A stretch of 64,000 nt of DNA. Origin: Anaerolineales bacterium. Its GTDB lineage: Bacteria > Chloroflexota > Anaerolineae > Anaerolineales > Villigracilaceae. The position numbers and the translations under genes were made by a program. The notes under the pieces are model-generated. The model was not told the DNA's origin. It saw only the letters and a list, made by a program, of their open reading frames with translations, and did not search any database. The stretch spans positions 186,001 through 250,000 of the forward strand of contig JAUQXA010000007.1 in assembly GCA_030834895.1 (NCBI GenBank), given 5' to 3'. The first letter of the stretch is position 1. The number at the start of each line of letters is the position of its first letter. Positions 25,701 through 33,336 of this stretch are shown one piece after another.

Positions 25701-27838
25701 TGGACAATAGCCGCGCCTTGACACCAATGCCAATCACGATGACAGGCACAAATATATTTAATGGAAACTATGAGTATGGTGTAATCATCAATTCAAAAGG
25801 CCCTGTTTCCTTGAATAACATCACAGTTAATGAAAATGGGTGGGGAATGACGGGAGATTATGGACGTTCTGGCATAATAATCAATAACAAATATGGCGAC
25901 CCTAAGATACCGCAAAATGTTATGATAACTGGTTACGGAAAATTCTCAAATAACGCTGAAAACGGGATCGAAATTGTTACTTACGGCACAATTATTTTAA
26001 ACAACATCTCTGCCAACGATAATGGTCTTTTGGATGAAGCCACGGGGGGCTACGGTGCGCTACTAGATAACTATAGTATTGGCGGATTGCCTAAAGCCGT
26101 TACATTGAATGGCAATAACTCCTTCAACAACAATTATAGCGGCGGACTGAAGGTAACCAGCGCAGGCACGATCACGTTGAATAATGTCAATGCAAATGAC
26201 AACAAGATGGGATTTGGTGCTTATCTGGACAACCAAAAGCCCGATGGTATTGGCGGAGTCATAGTGACAAACACTGCTGTTCCCAAACCCAGTTTCTCAG
26301 GCAATTTGGGCGGTGATGGACTGAAAATTTTGAGCAATGGAAATATCACGCTCACTGAGATCATTGCATCCGACAATAACGGCTTTGGCGCCTATCTGGA
26401 TAACAATTATGGGGCAATACCCAAATTGGTCACACTGAAAAACACCAACATTTTTAATAATAATACCAACGGCGGTTTATATGTCGAAAGCTCGGGTTCC
26501 ATATCCATCTCCAACCTACATGCCTGGGAAAATGATGGTTACGGAGCCACACTGAACAATGCCTGGTTTGGCGCTGTTGGCACTGTCACGCTCGCGGGAT
26601 ACAATTCCTTCGCGAATAACCACACGGATGGGCTGGTCATTTCCAGCAATCGGGCTATTGCCCTCAGCAATATTTACACAAATCTCAACGGCGCAAATGG
26701 CGTGAGCCTGGATAATACCTCCAGTGGCCATAGCGCACCCCAGAATATTACCTTGAGTGGTTTCAATTATTTCTACAAAAATGGGGATGACGGCCTGCAC
26801 ATAGAAACGTATGGCGTGATCACATTGAACAATATTGACGCCAACAGCAACGGTTTGAACCACAGTTCCACCACAGGTTGGGGTGTCTGGCTGGATAATT
26901 GCGGCTCCACCAAATCTGGAAATATGTATTACTACTGCCAGTACGGAACTGTGGCAACGGGGATTACGCTGAACGGCGCCAATTATTTCGGATCCAATAC
27001 CCAGGATGGGTTGTGGGTCACTTCACTCGGACCGATCAAGATCAGTAATCTCGTTGCCACTGAAAATGGAGCCGATGGTGTTCATCTAAACAATCAATGG
27101 GAATTTTCCAATCAAGGTATAACATTGACGGGAGTCAATTACTTTCAAGATAATATCGGATTAGGTTTGGAAGCTCGAAGTAATGGTTCGATTACAATGA
27201 ACAGTATTAGGGCTGAAAGAAATGACGCCGGTGGCGCTTATCTAAACAACCATAGCCTGACCAATGTACCGGTGCCAGTTACGCTCACAGGGATCAATAT
27301 CTTTCAATCAAATGGTGGTGTTTCAGGTCTGGAGATATGGTCCGATAGTCAAATCACCTTGAATAATATTTTCGCCAATACAAATATCGGAAATGGTGTC
27401 TTTCTCAACAACATCGATCTTTGGCTTAATAGTTTAATCTCTACCAAACCCGGTATCAAGATGACAGGGATTAACAATTTCCTTCAGAATCAGGGTGATG
27501 GTTTATACCTTAAGTCTGTTGGAGGCATAGATTTAATGCACATCACGTCGGATCGAAATAACGGGAATGGACTCTATGCTTCCACGTCCGGAAACTTCAT
27601 TATGGCCTGCAGTGGGTTGAGCGACAACGGAGGGCACGGCTGGTATGTGGAAGCCTCGGGCACAACAACGCTCAAGGGGGCGCACGGATTGGTCAATGGA
27701 TTAGGCAACTCGAACAATCCCTCGGCTGTGATTGTCCGTACTTGTCCTCCTCCACTCGTCCCAGTAATAGCACCCCCACAGAGTCTTGAAGAACCTGAAC
27801 GTGGTGGCAACCACAAATACACACCACCCATAAAGTAA
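22757..27838 (+). CDS. Giant secreted right-handed beta-helix repeat protein
   Basis: 1693 residues. A signal peptide of about 30 residues ends in ATPARAD. A Pro/Asp/Thr-rich segment of about 130 residues follows, then a conserved N-terminal cap (DPMWCPTGVTPGKTGCSSSYPNLSTL) and some 1350 residues of parallel beta-helix rungs of the type GAITLNNVTANxN-GAYLDN-VTLTGTNxFSxN-GLxVxS. Coils average about 25 residues grouped in units of about 50 and 100. Asn-rich turns and the lack of catalytic landmarks argue for an adhesin or surface-layer role rather than a lyase. There is no LPxTG, PEP-CTERM or transmembrane tail. A tandem unit of about 312 bp near 23941-24560 is recently duplicated. Confidence 0.85.
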   Translation: MKRINHYTIPVMVLFVLAISVMWATPARADDGETPPPPDTSVVDAPPPGEDVPDISTATDAPTLDTSPTNESATDVHPAADTPAEVPVVDAPSSSNESTKDVPPDANVTTQDPIAEDSTTEIPLAEDSPDIVVDEPAAPTVVQSVSEALASIPEGTNVVVLDASGQAVPLATQEAADIIIVSDPMWCPTGVTPGKTGCSSSYPNLSTLVASFVPKTNGVIWIQGGADSGGAVTIDGAGSWSSAANFALTLTGGWVGCSPTCVTTINTSNPSIFDTPISILNWNANVTLNDILITGLTDGAGTALTVITTKDIALTRVEVRDNAGSGADLDNSSGTGKVTVTSSKFNNNAGGRGLDVSSKGAITLNNVIANGNGLHAAYLDNSTASTAQPVTLAGTNTFSGNFYGLDIESKGAIILNNVSVTSSTYGYGAYLANDYATTPQNVTLTGTNVFSSNWGGLLVYSKGTITLNNVMANFNTNYYGAYLWNVASSTSAGVTLTGTNTFNGNSYGLDIESKGAITLNNVTAASNTYGYGAYLKNDYATTPKNVTLTGTNVFSSNRGGLLVYSNGVITLNNVTANFNTNDNGAYLRNLDSTTSTGVTLTGTNTFSNNHMTGLQVDSKGVVTLNNVTAQNNGWYDSTLDTYYGHGVKIDNTYATSPKTVSILGTNNFSGNANSGLVIQGTGTISVNNITANDNGWTDPADTEPWNSIRDTNDGVFLENGPSSSSNVTLTGYGRFNNNAGTGFYVITSGAITLIDIDAMENGGGGVLLDNCRDRGLGCTAPVAKNIIFNGTNIFASNKRNGLEVISAGTITTSNLIALSNGADGIILVNSLAETAMAITLKGYNEVKYNNNNGLFIYATGTITVNDLTANFNGNEGVYLRNTYGFPSDVKMTGIININNNVDGLEIHSSGAITVSNVSVCRNWHQGVWLDNSDASTPKPVIMTGTNIITQASFQGTGLGVTSVGPIIINNLTFTNNEHGAYLDNSRALTPMPITMTGTNIFNGNYEYGVIINSKGPVSLNNITVNENGWGMTGDYGRSGIIINNKYGDPKIPQNVMITGYGKFSNNAENGIEIVTYGTIILNNISANDNGLLDEATGGYGALLDNYSIGGLPKAVTLNGNNSFNNNYSGGLKVTSAGTITLNNVNANDNKMGFGAYLDNQKPDGIGGVIVTNTAVPKPSFSGNLGGDGLKILSNGNITLTEIIASDNNGFGAYLDNNYGAIPKLVTLKNTNIFNNNTNGGLYVESSGSISISNLHAWENDGYGATLNNAWFGAVGTVTLAGYNSFANNHTDGLVISSNRAIALSNIYTNLNGANGVSLDNTSSGHSAPQNITLSGFNYFYKNGDDGLHIETYGVITLNNIDANSNGLNHSSTTGWGVWLDNCGSTKSGNMYYYCQYGTVATGITLNGANYFGSNTQDGLWVTSLGPIKISNLVATENGADGVHLNNQWEFSNQGITLTGVNYFQDNIGLGLEARSNGSITMNSIRAERNDAGGAYLNNHSLTNVPVPVTLTGINIFQSNGGVSGLEIWSDSQITLNNIFANTNIGNGVFLNNIDLWLNSLISTKPGIKMTGINNFLQNQGDGLYLKSVGGIDLMHITSDRNNGNGLYASTSGNFIMACSGLSDNGGHGWYVEASGTTTLKGAHGLVNGLGNSNNPSAVIVRTCPPPLVPVIAPPQSLEEPERGGNHKYTPPIK
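23941..24564 (+). repeat. Tandem 312-bp duplication in the beta-helix gene
   Basis: The unit starting aaatacattc at 23941 recurs at 24253 with high identity over about 300 bp, encoding about 104 residues per unit (GLDIESKGAI, YGYGAYL, DYATTP, TNVFSSN, GGLLVYS). Neighbouring rungs are much more diverged. Confidence 0.8.
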
Positions 27839-27853
27839 TATCATTATTTGTCA

Positions 27854-27924
27854 TTCCAAAAGGGCTTCTTGAGTTCAAATGTGTTTTCATAGATCCTACT
27901 TCTCAAGAAGCCTTGCTTTTGGAA
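27854..27924 (+). terminator. Long hairpin after the beta-helix gene
   Basis: TTCCAAAAGGGCTTCTTGAG (27854-27873) pairs with CTCAAGAAGCC..CTTTTGGAA (27902-27924) across about 28 nt. It is 15 bp after the stop codon and probably acts as a terminator, separating this gene from the TIR gene. Confidence 0.65.
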
Positions 27925-27990
27925 AATGCTATCGCCAGAGATGCCTGGCTTGACTTATAATTTCATCATTCCACCCTCGTGGGGACACCT

Positions 27991-29274
27991 ATGCCCACTA
28001 AAAAACGCGCTCTCAAAGTTTTTCTTTGCCACGCTCACGCGGATCGTGAAGCCGTGTACGCGCTCTACACCCGTCTTACCGAATATGGTGTGGACGCATG
28101 GCTCGACAAGAAAAAACTCCTCCCGGGGCAGGATTGGGAGTTGGAAATCCGCAAGGCAGTCCGCGAAGCCGATGTAGTGGTCGTTTGCCTTTCAAAGCAA
28201 TTCAATCAGGCGGGATTTCGGCAAAAAGAAGTACGCCTTGCCCTCGATACCGCAATGGAGAAACCCGAAGGCGATATTTTTATCATCCCTGCCCGATTGG
28301 ATGAATGTGAAAATCTCGAAAGCCTGAGAAAATGGCATTGGGTGGATTTGTTTGAAAAGGATGGCTATCAGGACCTGGTGCGCGCTTTGCGTGCGCGTGC
28401 AGATAAGATTGGCGCAACCCTAAGGCAAGTTGATCAACCTCAACTAAAGGAAAAACGTAAAGAATATAAGCTTAACCAACCTCTCTGGGTTATCGTGATT
28501 ATTGCGGTTATTTTTATAATTGGCTTGTCATTTCTAGGTCGGGGAATGTTCCTCAACCTCATTGCCACTCCAACTCGCATGTCTTTGACCAATACTTCTG
28601 CTGCGATATCACCCTCCAAGATAATTAGCTCCAAACAAACACCAACCAAAACTCCAATACCTCCCACTCCTTTCCCAACTGTGACACCTTCTCCTGAGAT
28701 ACAACAATACTTCACAGAAGAGTTTGACCATGGTTACGAAAATTGGTCACATTTCTTGCGAAAAGGGGATAATGAGAATTTTTCACTCTCCCTCGAAAAT
28801 GGCGGGCTAATATTTAACATAGCCGCCCCCAGAACTTACGCATATCTTGTGTACGAGCTGGTTAAATACAAGGATGTTCGAATTGACGTGCATACACAAA
28901 ACTTTGGCGTCAATGAGAATAATGTAACAATATTTTGCCGTTATACCCCGGATGCCGGATGGTATGAGTTTAATTTGTTCAACAATGGTCTGTATAATAT
29001 TCTATTCACAAAACCTGATAAGAGCGGCAACCTTAATTACGGTCTAATAGCAGAGGGGGGATCGAATAAAATAAATCAGGGACGTGCCACCAACGAATAT
29101 GCAGCCATTTGCGAAGGCAGGACCTTGACACTATATATTAACGGGGTGTTGACCAGGACCGTGGAAGCAACCCAGTATGAGTTAAGCGAGGGAAAAGTTG
29201 GTTTCTCTGTATCATCTTATGACTCCGCTCCTGTACAGGTCAGCCTTGATTGGATTCGTATTAACAAGCCATAG
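27991..29274 (+). CDS. Membrane-spanning TIR-domain protein with extracytoplasmic jelly-roll domain
   Basis: 427 residues from the ATG at 27991 (a GTG four codons upstream is possible). Residues 1-135 form a TIR domain: KVFLCHAHADREAVYALYTRL, YGVDAWLDKKKLLPGQDWELEI (with Glu in the position used for NAD cleavage by bacterial TIRs) and DVVVVCLSKQFNQAGF. A basic linker leads to one transmembrane segment (LWVIVIIAVIFIIGLSFLG, about residues 163-181). A Thr/Pro linker follows, then a 190-residue beta-rich domain (EEFDHGYENW, LVYELVKYKDVRIDV, NGVLTRTVEA, VSLDWIRI) of the LamG / 3-keto-disaccharide-hydrolase-like type. Predicted topology: cytoplasmic TIR, external glycan-binding-like domain, a receptor layout. 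Confidence 0.85.
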   Translation: MPTKKRALKVFLCHAHADREAVYALYTRLTEYGVDAWLDKKKLLPGQDWELEIRKAVREADVVVVCLSKQFNQAGFRQKEVRLALDTAMEKPEGDIFIIPARLDECENLESLRKWHWVDLFEKDGYQDLVRALRARADKIGATLRQVDQPQLKEKRKEYKLNQPLWVIVIIAVIFIIGLSFLGRGMFLNLIATPTRMSLTNTSAAISPSKIISSKQTPTKTPIPPTPFPTVTPSPEIQQYFTEEFDHGYENWSHFLRKGDNENFSLSLENGGLIFNIAAPRTYAYLVYELVKYKDVRIDVHTQNFGVNENNVTIFCRYTPDAGWYEFNLFNNGLYNILFTKPDKSGNLNYGLIAEGGSNKINQGRATNEYAAICEGRTLTLYINGVLTRTVEATQYELSEGKVGFSVSSYDSAPVQVSLDWIRINKP

Positions 29275-29294
29275 AACAATCACATACCAAAAGG

Positions 29295-29349
29295 AATGAA
29301 AGACATCAACCTTGAGGCAAGCCTAAAATTTGATATCTTTCATTTTTTA
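29295..29349 (+). terminator. Terminator after the TIR gene
   Basis: AATGAAAGACATCAA (29295-29309) and TTGATATCTTTCATT (29330-29344) pair with one mismatch and run into TTTTTT. Confidence 0.8.
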
Positions 29350-29384
29350 TCTTTCTCTATCCCCCTCGTAGTTCGAAGCTATAT

Positions 29385-30386
29385 TCACCGATCCAGAATA
29401 CAATCGATCTCCGCCATTTGACTTGTATTCAGCGGACCAAATTCCATCGCCTTGCAATTCTCTTCCACCTGTGCCACGGTCTTGAAGCCGGGGATTGGCA
29501 CGGTCTGCGGACTCCGCGCCCAAATCCACGCCAGCGCGCCCTGAGAGAGGGTCCTGCCGCCGCTGGTCAACACCTCGCGGATGGACGCCAGCTTGTCGAG
29601 CCATTCCTGTGTGGGTTTGCCATTCTTGAAACCTGGATGCCAGTCGGCATGATGGCGGACATCGTCATCAGCAAAGGTGCTGTTGGGGACGAATTTTCCC
29701 GTCAGCAGTCCCATCCCCAGCGGACCACGGTTGATGCTGGCGAGATTCAGCTTCTCGCACAGGGCGAGTAATTCCCAATTGCCATCCAACACGCTCAGTT
29801 GTTGTTGAACGGCGCTGCAATTTGGTGAAGTTGAAAAGGCTTTGACTGCATCCACGCGGTCGGTACTCCAACCGTAGGCGCGGATTTTTCCCTGCTTGAC
29901 CAAATCCTCGAGAATTTCACGGACTTCCAACGCGCGCTCGATGGTCAATCCCCAAACGTGGAGTTGGTACACGTCGATGTAGTCGGTATCCAATCGCTTC
30001 AAGCTGGCTTCCACATCGGACTGCAAGCGGCTGGCAACGTTGCTTTCCTCTTCCTTGTGGTCATAGAAAGTAACAGCTTTAGCGGCTTCATCCACGTGAT
30101 AGCCGAACTTGGTGGCAATGACCACCTTGTCGCACTTCCCTTTGAAAGCCTGTGCCAGCAATCGTTCACTATGACCCGCTCCATAGTTGGCAGCGGTATC
30201 GAAGAAGGTCACGCCCAACTCGAATGCGCGGTGTATGGCTCGCAGGGATTCGACGTCGTCCACACCGCTCCATCCTGCGGGGGAGCCGTTGAAGGTCCAG
30301 GGTCCGCCAACAGCCCAGCATCCCAAACCGAGTGCGCTGACTTCGATTCCAGAACGTCCAAGAGTACGAGTAAGTTTTGTAGTCAT
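29385..30386 (-). CDS. Aldo/keto reductase
   Basis: 333 residues. RTLGRSGIEVSALGLGCW at the N-terminus, FFDTAANYGAGHSERLLAQAF (catalytic Asp and Tyr), VVIATKFGY (catalytic Lys), YIDVYQLHVWG (catalytic His region) and IPGFKTVAQVEENCKA (NADPH binding) follow the AKR TIM barrel. It reduces aldehydes or ketones with NADPH; substrate unknown. The gene is 18 bp downstream of degV on the same strand, so the two may be co-transcribed. Confidence 0.93.
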   Translation of the reverse strand: MTTKLTRTLGRSGIEVSALGLGCWAVGGPWTFNGSPAGWSGVDDVESLRAIHRAFELGVTFFDTAANYGAGHSERLLAQAFKGKCDKVVIATKFGYHVDEAAKAVTFYDHKEEESNVASRLQSDVEASLKRLDTDYIDVYQLHVWGLTIERALEVREILEDLVKQGKIRAYGWSTDRVDAVKAFSTSPNCSAVQQQLSVLDGNWELLALCEKLNLASINRGPLGMGLLTGKFVPNSTFADDDVRHHADWHPGFKNGKPTQEWLDKLASIREVLTSGGRTLSQGALAWIWARSPQTVPIPGFKTVAQVEENCKAMEFGPLNTSQMAEIDCILDR

Positions 30387-30404
30387 GGTGGTTTCCTTCC
30401 AAAA

Positions 30405-31292
30405 TCAATCCTTGCGTTTATCACCCACGAAGAACAGCGCCACAGTTCCAGGTCCCGTGTGGGATCCGATGACGGTCCCCACGCTATTGATCATGACCTT
30501 GCCGTTGAGCTTGGGGAATTTCTCTTCGATCAAGTCAGCAACTTTGCGGGCATCGTCGTAACAAGCCGAGTTAGAGATGAAACACTTGCCCAAATAATCC
30601 AATCCGTTTTGGGCGTGCTCTTCCATCCTTTGCACGATCTCAGTGATAACGCGCTTCTTGCCGCGAATCTTCTCGCGCGGAATCAGTTTACCCGCGTCAT
30701 CCATATTCATCAGCGGACAGATGTTGAGCAGGTTGCCCACCGTCGCGGACGCCGCTGAGATTCGCCCGCCGCGTTTGTAGTGGGTGAGGTCCGTAGAGAA
30801 AAACCAGTGGTGGATGTTGAGTTTATTTTCCTCAACCCAGGTATGGACCTCTTCGATTGCAGATCCACCGTCGCGCAGGTCCGCCGCCATATCCACCAAC
30901 AAACCATAGCCCGAAGACGCTCCCAGCGAATCGATCATCAACATCTTTCGGTCGGGATATTTTTGCAGCAACTGCTCGCGCGCCATGACGGCGGAGTTGT
31001 ACGTCCCAGACAGACCCGATGAAAGTGAAATGTGGAGGATGTCCTTTCCATCCTTTAACAACGGCTCGAAAAATTCGATAAACTGCGCCACGTTCACCTG
31101 TGACGTGGTCGGCATGGCTCCCGCCGCGATCCGCCTGTAAAATTCCTCAAAGGACATGGACTGTCCCAGATCATCGGGATATTCCTTCCCTTCCATGTTG
31201 AAATGAAAACAAACAAAGGGGATATTCCTCTTCTGGAAATACTCAAGGGGCATATCCGCGGTGGAACAACAACTAAGAACGTAATCGGACAT
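30405..31292 (-). CDS. DegV family fatty-acid-binding protein
   Basis: 295 residues from the ATG at 31292 (GGAG 9 nt upstream; an ATG 18 nt further upstream lacks one). YVLSCCSTADMPLEYF, PTTSQVNVAQFIEFFEPLLKDGKDILHISLSSGLSGTYNSA (Thr and Ser carboxylate ligands) and DSLGASSGYGLLV match DegV/FakB. These bind fatty acids and present them to FakA kinase. No fakA-like gene is in the window. Confidence 0.93.
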   Translation of the reverse strand: MSDYVLSCCSTADMPLEYFQKRNIPFVCFHFNMEGKEYPDDLGQSMSFEEFYRRIAAGAMPTTSQVNVAQFIEFFEPLLKDGKDILHISLSSGLSGTYNSAVMAREQLLQKYPDRKMLMIDSLGASSGYGLLVDMAADLRDGGSAIEEVHTWVEENKLNIHHWFFSTDLTHYKRGGRISAASATVGNLLNICPLMNMDDAGKLIPREKIRGKKRVITEIVQRMEEHAQNGLDYLGKCFISNSACYDDARKVADLIEEKFPKLNGKVMINSVGTVIGSHTGPGTVALFFVGDKRKD

Positions 31293-31398
31293 TTTCAGAT
31301 TCTCCTGCATGATATTTGGTGCAAAATAACAACGCCCTGATTATAAATCCTTCTTTTGTTTGCCGATTCGCAAACGGTATTCTCTGTTTTTCGTGTTG

Positions 31399-31410
31399 TA
31401 TAATTCCCTC
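31399..31410 (+). promoter_or_regulatory. TATAAT box 6 nt before the restriction enzyme start
   Basis: TATAAT (31399-31404) then TCCCTC and ATG at 31411. A second ATG at 31423 has GGAGAAG inside the first codons, so both a leaderless and an SD-led start are possible. Confidence 0.65.
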
Positions 31411-32298
31411 ATGGAGAAGAAAATGAAAAAACAGGAACGAGACCAACTTAAGGCTGAATTCAAACAAGCCCTGACCGAGTTTGTCGAAACGCTGAAAAGT
31501 CATGTTTCTACAGCGGACGAGCAATGGACGGTTAAAGGCTTTATTGACGTGTTCCGCAATATTTACACCATTTCAGCGGACACTAAAATTGTCTCGAAAA
31601 TTCTTGAAATTCACCTCTTCCCACGCTTACTCGAATTTGCAGCTCAACATGGCTATCGAATTGTTCTGGCTGAACAGCAAAACTATTATCCTGACTTGTC
31701 TTTCGTAAAGGCAGATGACGAGGGAGTGAAGTTCGCCGTAGACCTGAAAACCACTTACCGTCTTCCCGATAATCCAGAATTCTGCAACGGCTTTACGCTC
31801 GGTTCGCATGGCGAATATTTCATCAACCGCAAGAGTAATAAAAATATTCAATTTCCATACAGTGAATATCTTGGTCACTTTTGTTTGGGAATCATTTATT
31901 CCCGCGCCGATTCCGAGAAAATCTATGAAGCGAAGCCCCATCGCCTCGATGAGCTGCAATCCATTACGTCTGTAATCAGCGATTTTCAATTCTTCGTCCG
32001 TGAAAAGTGGGAAATATCCAGCGATTACCAGGGAAGTTCGAACACCGCCAACATAGGCAGCATCACCAAAATCAGCGACATTTTGGAAGGCAACGGCGTC
32101 TTCAAGAATTTGGGCGAAAAATGGTTCGATGACTACTGGATAAATTACGGGAAAATCCAAATCACCACACCCGCTGGCAAGGTAAAGAAAGTTTCACTGC
32201 TGAAAGAATATCTGGCATATCGCGGCAAAGACGCCAAACTCGCTAATCTGATGACAAGAAAGCCTGCCCGCAAAAATAATAGGCGGGTGCAGAAATGA
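31411..32298 (+). CDS. EcoRV-like type II restriction endonuclease
   Basis: 295 residues (or 291 from the ATG at 31423). The sequence tracks EcoRV closely: ADTKIVSKILEI with Glu66, QNYYPDLSFVK with Pro94-Asp95, FAVDLKTTY with Asp111 and Lys113, then GSSNTANIGSI and DYWINYGK near the C-terminus. The spacings Glu-29-Asp-16-Asp-2-Lys equal those of EcoRV Glu45, Asp74, Asp90, Lys92, so the metal-dependent nuclease centre appears complete. It is longer at the N-terminus by about 20 residues. Predicted to cleave GATATC bluntly, by inference from the family. It overlaps the methylase gene by 4 bp (ATGA), the expected tight coupling. Confidence 0.9.
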   Translation: MEKKMKKQERDQLKAEFKQALTEFVETLKSHVSTADEQWTVKGFIDVFRNIYTISADTKIVSKILEIHLFPRLLEFAAQHGYRIVLAEQQNYYPDLSFVKADDEGVKFAVDLKTTYRLPDNPEFCNGFTLGSHGEYFINRKSNKNIQFPYSEYLGHFCLGIIYSRADSEKIYEAKPHRLDELQSITSVISDFQFFVREKWEISSDYQGSSNTANIGSITKISDILEGNGVFKNLGEKWFDDYWINYGKIQITTPAGKVKKVSLLKEYLAYRGKDAKLANLMTRKPARKNNRRVQK

Positions 32299-33221
32299 CC
32301 GTCAAAGTCCCGCCGCTGAAATGTCAGGGCATCAAAACCAAACTGGTGGAGTGGATCGAAGACCATGCCTCCCTTTCGAAAGATGGGACATGGATCGAGC
32401 CTTTCATGGGGTCGGGGGTGGTCGGTTTCAATGTGCGTCCCAACCGCGCCGTTTTTGCGGACGTGAATCCGCACATCGTCAATTTCTACAATGCTGTCAA
32501 AGAGGGAAAGATCACGGCGGGAATTGCAAAGGAATTTTTGGAGAAGGAAGGCGCGCAGCTCCAAGCCAAAGGCGAAGGGCATTATTACGCGGTACGCGAG
32601 CGGTTCAACAAAACAGGCGAGCCGTTGGACATGCTTTTCCTGAATCGCGCCTGCTTCAACGGGGTCATGCGCTTCAATAAAAAAGGCGGATTCAACGTCC
32701 CCTTTGGTCACAAGCCTGAACGGTTCGCAAAAGCCTACATCACGAAAATCACCAACCAAATCAAGTATGTGAGCGATGCCGTCAGCCAGTACGACTGGAC
32801 TTTTGTCTGCGTCGATTTTCGCAAGAGCATTGAATCCGCAAAGGAAAATGATTTTATCTACTGCGACCCGCCATACATCGGCAGGCATGTGGATTATTTC
32901 AATTCATGGTCGGAGAGCGACGAACAGGAACTTTACTCCATGCTCAGCGCCACACCCGCAAAGTTTATGCTCTCGACCTGGCACAGCAACCAATATCGCA
33001 AAAACAGCGCCATCGAAAAATATGCCTATCGCTTCACCATCCTGACCCGCGAACATTTCTATCACGTTGGCGCAAGCGAGAAAAATCGAAATCCCATGCT
33101 GGAAGCAATTGTGTTGAATTACAACCCGCTGACACCAGTCATGCTGGAGCGGGAAAAACAACTGGCTTTGTTTGAAAAATCGAAAGACGGGTATGTGATT
33201 TTCTCGACGCCCGAAGCATAG
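32295..33221 (+). CDS. D12-class (Dam-like) adenine-N6 DNA methyltransferase, EcoRV partner
   Basis: 308 residues. Motif I is IEPFMGSGVVGFN (about 35-46), motif IV is CDPPYIGR (about 186), and NRACFNGVMRFNKKGGFNVPFG is the D12-class middle signature. These alpha-class enzymes place N6-methyl on adenine; with the upstream nuclease, GATATC is the expected site. The ATG overlaps the endonuclease stop. At least ten GATATC sites occur within this window, so the host DNA needs protection. A short non-coding spacer (about 40 bp) separates it from the repeated promoter element at 33262. Confidence 0.92.
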   Translation: MTVKVPPLKCQGIKTKLVEWIEDHASLSKDGTWIEPFMGSGVVGFNVRPNRAVFADVNPHIVNFYNAVKEGKITAGIAKEFLEKEGAQLQAKGEGHYYAVRERFNKTGEPLDMLFLNRACFNGVMRFNKKGGFNVPFGHKPERFAKAYITKITNQIKYVSDAVSQYDWTFVCVDFRKSIESAKENDFIYCDPPYIGRHVDYFNSWSESDEQELYSMLSATPAKFMLSTWHSNQYRKNSAIEKYAYRFTILTREHFYHVGASEKNRNPMLEAIVLNYNPLTPVMLEREKQLALFEKSKDGYVIFSTPEA

Positions 33222-33261
33222 CGTGCGTCATGGGGGAATTTTTGTTGAAGGGGATACTCCA

Positions 33262-33293
33262 AACCCTCCACTTGCCCACCAGGGTTGTAAAAT
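33262..33293 (+). promoter_or_regulatory. Shared promoter-like element, copy 1 (before the UvrA-like gene)
   Basis: A 24-bp block, AACCCTCCACTTG then CCCACCAGGGT, followed two bases later by TAAAAT. The identical 24-bp block recurs at 42242, with TAAACT at the same spacing. Its ends AACCCT/AGGGTT are inverted, so it may be an operator or a promoter for an unknown sigma factor. Confidence 0.6.
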
Positions 33294-33336
33294 GAAAGTA
33301 AAACACCGCGGAGAACCGCGCCTATTTGGAGAACAA

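Noticed and set aside
23800..27700. Regular repeats that might suggest a CRISPR array
   Set aside because: Repeats are diverged, in frame and encode beta-helix rungs; no constant repeat with unique spacers.
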